NCBI GenBank assembly: GCA_013398175.1
Contig: VZRZ01002349.1
Location: forward strand, 225,152 to 289,151
Direction: 5' to 3'
Length of the DNA: 64,000 nt
DNA from: Climacteris rufus
Lineage: Eukaryota > Chordata > Aves > Passeriformes > Climacteridae
Part shown: piece by piece, positions 28,469 to 36,781 of the stretch
Layout: each line of letters starts with the position of its first letter
How positions within the stretch are numbered: position 1 is the stretch's first letter
Notes under the pieces: model-generated
Databases searched by the model: none
Told to the model about the DNA's origin: nothing
Seen by the model: the letters and a program-made list of their open reading frames with translations, nothing else
Program-made: the position numbers and the translations under genes

Positions 28469-29129
28469 AGATATAGAGACCAAGAGAAATACATAGGTGA
28501 TATAATCAGTTAACTTCTACTTCCATAGGAAACCAGACAAAAAAGAAAATCAGTTCTATGCAAAGTAAACAACAGCTTTAAAACCTTTGCAGTGGAAAAT
28601 ACCACTCCAGATGCTTCCATTTGAACTGTCTTGTTTGCAAAATCTGGTTTTGTTACTTTCTCTGGGAAATCCACACACCAAGATCCCCACTAAGTCTATG
28701 GGTGTTACACTTCTATGGTAGCTCCACAATTCAAATCTTCCCAGTTGAAAATCAGGCAGCCAGTTTCTTTTAATTGGAGCTTAGGGACACCAGGGAGTTC
28801 TGTACCCTTTGATACCAGAATATTTGCCTTCTGCAAACAAGTTCTATCTCCCCATCCTCTGCTACAACCACATGGCCTTTTTTCCCTAATGTTTAGTTAC
28901 ATCAGATATAACTGATATACTCGGCAAAAAAATTTATTTATCCCTCAAAGCAAAGGGTTCTTATGAGGTTTCTGTGTGTTTTGACAAGGAGCTATAGGAT
29001 ACCAATGTACTTGCACTGTCAAGAGTACCAACAGGTGCCACCTGTTCAAACACTGCTCCAGCTGTTTATGGATCTTGCTCCATGGAAAATACTGCTTCTA
29101 CCCCATCTATCTCACACACTGGTCACCTC

Positions 29130-29600
29130 TAACATTGCAAAATCTGACTGTGTATTACAGACAGTGCCCAATTAAATGAGGCATTGTCATTTGAGATCAG
29201 TCTGGTATGCAAACCCATTCCTTCAGTATCTGCTACCAAAAATGACACTTGAAAGAGGTACTCTGCTTGTAATATATGAGTACTATCTTCTCTCCTCCTT
29301 CTGCTAATAAGTAAACAAACTGTAGGACTGAAGAGGACTAAACCCTGCCTTTGACTGAACAGAATAGGAATTGGGGTCACACCAAGTCTCTGCTGGAAGT
29401 CATTTAAAAAAAACCTAGGATCAGTTCTTGGGCTGAGAGATGGTAGTCATCCTGTGTGAAGAGAAATGTGTTCCATTTGACGCTTTCTTTCAGTTTGTGG
29501 GGGTAGCACATGTTGTAAGACATTTTATGTTCTGTTTCATAGCATCCTCTCTTGACAGCAGTGGATGTGGAACTTTGAACCTTAGATTACAGATAGAACT
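29130..29600 (-). pseudogene. Coding-like block D, minus strand, unidentified
   Basis: Reading the minus strand from about 29600 down to 29130, one frame stays open from near 29580 until a TAA inside a T homopolymer near 29408. A neighbouring frame then stays open for over 80 codons to a stop near 29130. An indel in the T run would join the two. The composition looks like a real protein (segments such as WNTFLFTQDDYHL and TPIPILFSQRQG), but I do not recognise the family. It lies just downstream, in minus-strand order, of block C. It could be a decayed exon or a chance pairing of frames. Confidence 0.28.
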
Positions 29601-29687
29601 ACCTGTAAATGAGCCAAACCATGGTCTTCATAAGCAACATATGGTGGACAGCTATTTCCATTTCTGCTGACAGATCTTCATGCCTCA

Positions 29688-30635
29688 TTACATATAGAAG
29701 GTATAGATCATTAGAGCATTTCCCTTAAAGACAGGAATTTCCAGTTGCTCTCCAATAGGACTAATAGATGAAAGTGTTAACACATTTTTATAATCCTTAT
29801 TCTTGATACTGGTGAGTGACTTCAAGATGTCTGAAACAACACTGTTAGATGACTTTACAATAAGAGGAGAGGATCTTGCTGTCTTTCCATCTGGCTTTTC
29901 TTGTGCAACCTCTTTCACTGGGGGTATTTGGGTACATCTCTCATCTTCATCTACATCAGGATTAGAACAATGCCTTGTTAAGTTTGGGCTGTTTGGTATT
30001 AAATATTTTGGAAAATTGTGCCAAAAGGAGCTGGAACTCTCTTCCATCTTTATTAGTGATCATACATAAATTACAGACTGTGTTTTTGTAGCTTGCCTTG
30101 CTTCAGAGACAATTTTTGCTGTGGCTAACAGTAGTTGCTGTAATTTAGATGGGAAAAAAGACAGCAGTATTGATGTGATTTTGGCTTGATGTGATATCTT
30201 TAGGTCAGGTTTTAAAATCTGTGCCTGAGGTTCCTCAGTAACTTTAAGAGGATCAGAGATTTCAGAAATGGATGCTTTGTCCTCTTGGTTAGCACAAGTT
30301 AGTGAGAAGCCTCATTGCAGAGAGCACTTTGCAGCTGAGGTTTCATTACTCTGAGCATTAAAACCTGTCAATATTTTCTAGCATATTGAAGTCTTCTTTG
30401 GTGTTCATTTTGCTGATCCTCTGGCATCAGAGCATGGGTAGTGCTGGTATCCATCTCCAAACAAGCATTATGGTTTGACTTAATGGATTCTGCTAAGAGA
30501 GATGAGCTTTTGTGACTGGGCAGTTGTGAACATTGGAAAGGCTCCTGGAGGAAAGAGACTGCAGAAGGAGTTTCAGCAGGTCTCAACTATTTTCACCTCT
30601 TTCCTGAAGGGCTTCACTTCTGCAGCCTGATACAC
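29688..30635 (-). pseudogene. Coding-like block C, minus strand, unidentified decayed exon
   Basis: On the minus strand one frame runs from about 30372 to the stop at 29688 with only two internal stops: TGA at 30314-30312 and TGA at 30062-30060. A shift near 30370 leads into other open segments reaching back to 30635, where a TTATTGCAG acceptor-like site stands. The protein would be rich in Ser, Lys, Glu and Pro, with segments such as LTSIKNKDYKNVLTL and DVDEDERCTQIPP, resembling a disordered nuclear protein. I do not recognise it. Two stops and at least one shift argue for a pseudogene. It may belong with blocks A, B and D as one decayed gene on the strand opposite LPGAT1 and NEK2. Confidence 0.35.
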
Positions 30636-31598
30636 CTGCAATAAAAGTGAATAGAAACTAAAATGTGATTACTGTTCGTAAATGCACATTGTCATTTTTC
30701 TTTGCTAATTCAAAGTAAATTAATAAAGAGAAATATATTTGTCATTGAAGCCTTAGCTAAAGCTCATGTAGCCTGTATAATTTTTCTGCAATAGTAATTT
30801 ATTGTGAGATATTTCCAACCTTGGCTTGAATTGGCAGTGAGTTTCTTGCTTCCATAGGAATCTACCCAAATGTGCAAGCTGCTGGTGGACAGGATCTATT
30901 TTGTGTAAATGTGGCATTTTCTCATGTAAGAAGATTCAATCTTCTTAGACACAACACCATTAAAATCAATGCATAGTTTTAATTAAATGGTCTTAACCAA
31001 AGACTTTTACCATCAATTTTGCACTTTCCTTACAGAATGATTTCACTTCAGCAATCAATCCTGGCCTACGCTACTCTCTGTTGTAGCAGAATCAGACCCA
31101 GTAGCTTTGTCATGACTTTTAATGAAGATGTTAAAAAAAATCAAGTTTAGATGCTTATCTGATACATATTAAAACCTTCTAAGCACCTGTGCTAGACAAT
31201 CATAAAAACCTAGTTGAATTTACAGTACAAGGAAACGTGAAATTTCAATTTGTATCATGAGAGAGAGGCAAAGACCGGGATGGATTAAAAACAAACTAAC
31301 TTTGAATTAACTGCTGCTTCTCTAATGGTTATATTCTCCTAGGAATAACCTGTTCATAGTAGCACTGCAGGCTTGATTTTTCTAGAAAGGAAGCACATAC
31401 ATTACCTGCATGTCAATCACACAACTCTAAGGTGTTTTTTAACCTTCCTAAATATAAAAAGCACAGTGAATTTTGCCTCCATAACTGAAGAGGTTCTACT
31501 ACTTAACTTACAAAAGAAATGTAATACAGATGAGTTCAGTGAGCCTCTGCTTAGAATTATGAAAATTAAACTTTCTGAGTTTTTTTATCTAATAGAAA

Positions 31599-31949
31599 TT
31601 AGTTAATAGAAAGATAAAATGACACTTCCTCTTCATCTAGGCTGTACCTCCTGCATTTATGATGCATACATTTAGATGTAATCACATTATTCCAGGACTC
31701 TAACCATGAATCATTAGAAATAATTATATCAATTGTCAATAAGTTATTTGAATAATTAATTGCACAGATAGGAGGAGTGAGGCCTTCCATAGAAGCAGAT
31801 TGTAAATCCAATTTTTCCCTTTGCTTTATCTGATGCACGGGGGAGGGGGTGTTTTGTTTTTTCACTTCTGGTTTTAGGGATTTTTACTACATCCAGCATT
31901 GTGGTATGATAAAGCTAGGAGTGGTCTGAGCCAAAAAGTCTCTTAGTGT
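31599..31949 (-). pseudogene. Coding-like block B, minus strand, unidentified decayed exon
   Basis: After an acceptor-like TTTTTTAAG ending at 31950, the minus strand reads about 115 codons to a TAA at 31599-31601, interrupted only by two adjacent stops (TAG TAA) near 31882-31887. The reading includes DSWLESWNNV and HHKCRRYSLDEEE, which look protein-like, but no family comes to mind. It has the same strand and similar state of decay as the blocks on either side. Confidence 0.33.
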
Positions 31950-32658
31950 CTTAAAAAATAGAAAAGTCTCAGAAATCCAGAGACACAGCAACTAAACCGA
32001 AAAAAAAGGAAAAAGAAAAAGAAAAAATGTTTATGGTTTTGAGATAGAGAAATGCTGGTTAACTGTGAAGCCAGCTGAAAAAGCAGCAAATACAGCTGCA
32101 GAAGGGAAAGTCTCCTTGCTTCTCAGAAGCCACAGCTCTACTGTGAAGGCTCTGAACTGACTGATGTACCAGTGTGGCTCATTTGCCATAGTCTCCAACT
32201 CTGTTCCCCCAGATCCTGTGCACCACTTCAAGACTTCCTAGCCAGCTGTCATTGTCAAACAATTCCCACAGAAAGCACAAAAAATCAAACAAAATATGTT
32301 TTGACAAAGAGACCAGCAAAAAACCAATCTGAATGTGTCACTGTGGTGGGCAGGCTTCCTGAGTTCACAGGGTGCCTCAGAGAGGGGCAAAGCCCCATTG
32401 CCCTTGCAGGTGACTAAAAGCCTTGTGAGCATCAGCACTGCCAAAGCTGTTCAGCTGCTCTTGCCAGCAGACACAGGGAAGCACACATGGAAGGACAAAA
32501 AATGCCCAGCCATGTATTGTATTTAATTATTAATTTACAGACCATAAGGAATAAAGCAAGCCTGGAGTTGGCAGAATTCATATGCTCCCCTCTCTGAATG
32601 CAAAAATGTGTCAGGAGACTCTCCTGGGTCTCCTCCTCATTAATTCCCATGCTGTTAC

Positions 32659-32860
32659 CTTGTCAATTTTAGAGCCCTTCGTGTAAAAACATGACCTGCT
32701 GCTGAATTTATTTCATGTGGGTTCATGTTTTCCTCATCTGAATGGTTTGTAATGCAAACCCATAAAGGTACAGCTGCAGCAACAAAGTCCCTTATTGAAG
32801 CTTGCCTCGCTGCACACATTGCTCTTGGAGTCTCCCTTGGCTTGGAATCCAAACATTACA
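32659..32860 (-). pseudogene. Coding-like block A, minus strand, possible decayed exon with donor site
   Basis: A minus-strand frame of about 65 codons reads from roughly 32852 to 32659, ending in CAAG directly followed by GTAACA, a good 5' splice-site sequence. Segments include SIRDFVAAAVPL and NSAAGHVFTRRALK. The family is not recognised. If real it would be the most upstream of the four blocks. Chance remains possible, since no acceptor is obvious on its 5' side. Confidence 0.25.
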
Positions 32861-33521
32861 AAAGACGAAGAGTAGCAAGGTCTGAAGTACCATAATTAGC
32901 TACATTTTGTTCCTTTGCTGTCCTGTCCACAGCTGTGTTGTGCAGAATTTTTTCAGTCAATATGTTCTTTTACTCCCCCACAAAGCAACAGAGGAAAAGT
33001 AGTGGGAAATTTTATCCTTTGGTATTTTTTAGAGTGTTTCTCTCTAATATCCCAGTATTTCATAAGTTCTTGTTAAACTTGTATATAATTTTTGTCATTA
33101 AAGTCAGTAACCAGAACAATACCAAAAACATGGTGTCATCTATGTACAACAGTCCTGGGTAAAATGTACAATTTTTGGGCATGCACCAAAAGAGAGAAAG
33201 TGAGGAGGGAAAAACCCCAATGTGCATAAAGACATATAAGGACAAATGCAACTGAATATTAAAAAACTCAAACTACTTCTGTGGTGAAAAGGAACTGAAA
33301 TAAAACATTCATGTCTCAGTCACTCCAATATTTATAATTCCTCTTGGTGTCATGTAAAAACATTCCTAAGATCTCTTACCTTTCTAATATTGAATACTCA
33401 ATTCCTCATTCTTTTGCTAGAAGACTTTGGCACATTTCTGAGATCCTGGAACATGAGTTTACATGTCTTTCACCTCTTTGTACAGAATAAAACAAGTTAT
33501 TTCTCAGCTATTTTCCTAATT

Positions 33522-33559
33522 ATTTTTATAAAGTGCATTTATTTTTATAAAGTGCATTT
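33522..33559. repeat. 19-bp perfect tandem duplication
   Basis: The unit ATTTTTATAAAGTGCATTT occurs twice back to back in AT-rich intergenic DNA. Confidence 0.9.
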
Positions 33560-35159
33560 ATTTTTCATTATTTATAATTTTTCTGGTTTTATTTTCAGTA
33601 CTTTTCCTATTGAGCTTATTTTAACTCTCTGAACCTGTGCAATCTTCTCTGATTGGAAAACAAAAAAAGTTGCCAGAAACATAACTTAATTTGCTACAGT
33701 GCTTTGCTATACCTTTTTGCTATCCATCTCTATAATTATACTGTGTTGGACTTTCACAGCAAAGTGTTACACATTTATTTTTACCTATTTCCATGTGCAA
33801 AAAAAAAAGTATCTTTAGAGAAATAGCAAATTGCCTACCATCTTATTTATCTTCAGCATTTAGTATTTTGTCAGGTAACTAGGTCCTGGGAAAAAGAAAA
33901 TTTACCCCTTACAGCACAATGGACAGAAGTCATCAAAACTGACAAACTTTGGTGGGCAACTACCAAAGAGGACTTTTTGGTTGTTGTTTAAGTTTTGTGA
34001 CTTAAATTTGTACAATTTGACGTTAAAAAAAAAAAAAAGCAGAATAAAATATGAGAAGCAATATTATAAATAGGCTATTTAAAACTCTTTGGTGGCTTTC
34101 AAGGGCCTGAAGTCAGCACATGGATTTTCAGGAGTAGAAATGTGAGAGTTGCTCCTGAACTAGAGACCAGAGTTGAAAATACAATACCGGACAAAAGAGG
34201 CCCCCATTGCAAACTTGATACACATTTTTGGATTCATTGCCATTTGGGTTCACTTATATGTCCATATAGAAGAGAAATAAAAAAAACTTACCATTTTTAT
34301 ATGTGTGAAAATCAGAAAGAAAGAAAACAGAGTGCTAAAAATTTTAATGACCACTTTTAGAAATCCATTTTTTCCAAAATTAGCCAGCTCTTAATAAGTA
34401 AAAGTAAAGTGACTCTGCTGCTGATTTTTGAAGCATGACTTTTTGACATTTCTCTGATTCAAACCAACATTTCTAAAGAAACTTTTAGGACAGTCCCTAG
34501 ACAAAACAGGGTATTGAAATTCTACTCTATTTCTTTTCAACTACAAATAGAAAGGCTCCCATTGATAACAGTGGGAATGCACAATGACCTTTTGCTAATT
34601 TGAAAGTACAGAAGTTTGAAACTGAGATATTTGAAACCAGAAATGAAGCTTACAGCCTGAATAATACATACTGTACTGCTTGTCAGTTTTATTGTATAAT
34701 GCCATAATTTATTTATGATGCTAATGGTGCATGTGAGGATTTTCTTTCAAGGTAATTGCAGTTGGTGATAAACACAAACCCTTTAGAACACCCTGTTACT
34801 CATTAACTACAAAACTAAAATGTCTTTACACTGTATAATTAATTTGCTAATTTTTTCCCGTAATGAACTTACTTTATCTACAGATGGAAATCTATAGGGC
34901 TTTTATAATGGACAGCAGGAGCTTTTGTGCCTCCTGATGATGAAAGTAAAGGTTTCAATTTTTCTAAAGACTAATAGAAGAATATTTCATAAATATTCAG
35001 TAATAGCACGACACCTACTCCCATCAAACCTATTTCAAAGCCTGAAACAAAATTGGGAAATGATTGAGACCATGTGGAAATGTAATATGAGGAACTCCTC
35101 TGTCCTGCAGCTGAATTTCTAGGTCAGGAAATACAACTGTTCCCTTTCACCCCTGATTC

Positions 35160-35256
35160 AGGAAAGGTGCCCCTGTCCATGGCATGGGGGTTGGAACAAG
35201 CTGATCTCCACGGTCCCTTCCAACCCAGACCATTCGGTGATTCCATGATTATACAA
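35160..35256 (+). mobile_element. CR1 LINE 3'-end fragment, plus orientation
   Basis: The plus strand reads CATGGGGGTTGGAAC, then GGTCCCTTCCAACCC and CCATTCGGTGATTCCATG at the end. This is the conserved 3' end of avian CR1 with its short terminal repeat. The 5' part is missing, as usual for CR1. Confidence 0.8.
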
Positions 35257-35704
35257 GCAGGTTACAACACTTTGCAGAAGAACTAGGAGCTCCTGTTCCA
35301 TTCACAGCCACTTCCACACAGAGGGAGATTAAATTGAAACCAGAACTGCACCCTGGCCTCATTCCAGACTTACCATAAATGATGCTAGAAAATACACTAC
35401 ATGCTTCTTAAAATTTCTGTAATGTCATTAGTATATTGTGGTGTTACTCAGTGCCATTTAAAGCAACCACAGTATTTGCTGGCTCAACGTTTGGATATGG
35501 ACCCTCACATTCCTGTTTCCAAATTCTACATTTTAAGCCATTACATTATTTGGCTTCTTTTCAGCAGGTGGCTTGGGTATGATGTAACATGGGTGTTCAT
35601 GTGTGGTGTGACAGTAGAGCTGCCATGACTTTTGTAGTTTTTAATGAACAATTTCTTGAGGAATTATGAGAAATTTTCCTCACTGGTTTGAAGGGACAAT
35701 TTTC

Positions 35705-36048
35705 ACTGGATCACAGAACATGCTGAGTTGGAAGGGGTCCATAAGGATCATGGAGCCCAGCTTCTGTCCCTGCACAGGACATCCCTGAGAGTCACACCAT
35801 GAGCCTGAGAGCATTGGCTGAACACTCCTTGAGCTCTGCCAGCCTTGGTGCTGTGACCACTTTCCTGGGTATCCTGCTCCAGTGCCCAGCCACCCCCGGG
35901 GTGAAGAGCCTTTTCCTGGAATGGACCTAAACCTCCTGTCACAACTCCAGGCCATTCCCTTGGATCCTGCCACTGCTCACCACAGAGAAGAGACCAGTGC
36001 CTGCTCCTCTTCCCCTCACAAGGAAGATGGAAACTGCAACAAATCCAG
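35705..36048 (-). mobile_element. CR1 LINE 3' fragment, minus orientation
   Basis: The plus strand begins GGATCACAGAACATGCTGAG and continues through a block reading TGCACAGGACATCCC, GGTGCTGTGACCAC, CAGTGCCCAGCCACC and AGAGAAGAGACCAGTGCCTG. These are hallmarks of the reverse complement of a CR1 subfamily 3' region, here about 340 bases long. Frames inside it are decayed ORF2 C-terminus and not host genes. With the plus-orientation copy ending at 35256 it forms a tail-to-tail CR1 pair about 450 bases apart. Confidence 0.8.
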
Positions 36049-36259
36049 ACCAAATTTATATTAAACACCTTGAAGGTTTTTTTAGCATTTCTCAGTATTA
36101 ACTCTCCTAAGACTTTCTGTCATTATCTCTTCAAGAGACGTGTTTCAGAAAAGGGGATGATTTAGTGTTAATTTTAATGGCAAAAAAAGGCTCCTCCCTT
36201 CCTGAGGAGCCGTGAGTATGTCACTTACTGATACCTGCAGGCACGCTGATTTATCTAAA

Positions 36260-36489
36260 CAGGAAGAAGGAAAGAGAAAGGAAATAAAATGGAAAAGGAA
36301 ATAAAAGAAAAAAGAGAAAGGGGGCAAAAGGGATAAAAGGGAAAAAGCAGGGGGAAAGGAGGGAAGCAAGAGGGGAAAGGGGAGGGGACGGAGAGAAAGA
36401 TGGGAAGGGAAAAGAAAAAAGGGGAAAAACCAGAGAAGACAAAAGGTGGAAAGGGAGAGAGAAAAAGATGGGAAAAGGGGAGAAAAAGT
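36260..36489. repeat. Polypurine tract upstream of the NEK2 promoter
   Basis: About 230 bases on the plus strand are nearly all A and G, with only scattered pyrimidines. It is a mixture of GGAAA, AGAAA and GGGA runs and not a regular tandem repeat. It abuts the NEK2 CpG island. Frames on both strands here are compositional. Confidence 0.85.
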
Positions 36490-36560
36490 TGGCAACCGAG
36501 CAGCAGGCGGTGCCCTGAGCTGCGGGGCGGGGCGGGGCGAGGGGCGGCCCCGCTCTCGCG

Positions 36561-36590
36561 NNNNNNNNNNNNNNNNNNNNNNNNNNNNNN
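36561..36590. other. Run of 30 N (assembly gap)
   Basis: Thirty unknown bases sit inside the GC-rich NEK2 promoter, between a GC-box-rich segment and the CCAAT box. The true length is unknown. Confidence 0.99.
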
Positions 36591-36597
36591 GGCGCGG

Positions 36598-36602
36598 CCA
36601 AT
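36598..36602 (+). promoter_or_regulatory. CCAAT box (NF-Y site) in NEK2 promoter
   Basis: CCAAT in the context GGCCAATGGG, just after the N gap and 88 bases upstream of the NEK2 ATG. NF-Y sites upstream of CHR elements are typical of G2/M genes. A second CCAAT box may lie in the unread bases. Confidence 0.65.
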
Positions 36603-36611
36603 GGGCGGGCG

Positions 36612-36627
36612 GGGCGGTGCGTTTGAA
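36612..36627 (+). promoter_or_regulatory. CDE/CHR tandem element in NEK2 promoter
   Basis: GGGCGG (36612-36617), a 4-base spacer TGCG, then TTTGAA (36622-36627) reproduces the cell-cycle-dependent element / cell-cycle genes homology region arrangement with the canonical spacing, as in CDC25C. In mammals such elements recruit DREAM in G0/G1 and B-MYB/FOXM1 complexes later, and NEK2 expression peaks in S/G2. Function in this species is inferred from the motif. Confidence 0.7.
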
Positions 36628-36685
36628 CGGCGCGGCGCGAGCGCAGCGGCCTGCGCGGGCCGGCGGGGTCCGTGCGCTGCCCGCC

Positions 36686-36781
36686 ATGCCCGGCCGCCCC
36701 GACGACTACGAGGTGCTGCTCACCATCGGCGCCGGCTCCTACGGGAAGTGCCGCAAGGTGCGCCGCAAGGCCGACGGCAAG
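36686..36781 (+). CDS. NEK2: NEK2 exon 1
   Basis: It encodes residues 1-32, with DDYEVLLTIGAGSYGKC forming the start of the kinase fold and the glycine-rich loop. It ends in a whole Lys codon followed by the donor GTGAGG. The ATG lies in the context CCGCCATGC. Intron 1 is only 160 bases and begins with a GGA-rich run. Confidence 0.95.

Larger units (their letters stand above)
8261..29128. other. Intergenic region without recognised genes
   Basis: About 21 kb of ordinary intergenic sequence. The frames of 100 to 240 codons found here (for example minus 26311-26862, minus 14380-14778, minus 20556-20957, plus 15166-15492) show no known domain, no splice pattern and no recognisable family motif, and I treat them as chance. 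The block contains the microsatellites listed separately, a CR1 scrap at 17005-17037, several short T or A runs, and a modestly GC-rich stretch at 20640-20960. No tRNA, rRNA or CRISPR-like array is seen. Confidence 0.6.
30640..35159. other. Intergenic, AT-rich; contains blocks A and B only
   Basis: Apart from the coding-like blocks A and B and the short tandem at 33522, I see no gene, RNA gene or recognisable transposable element in this AT-rich stretch. Confidence 0.5.
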
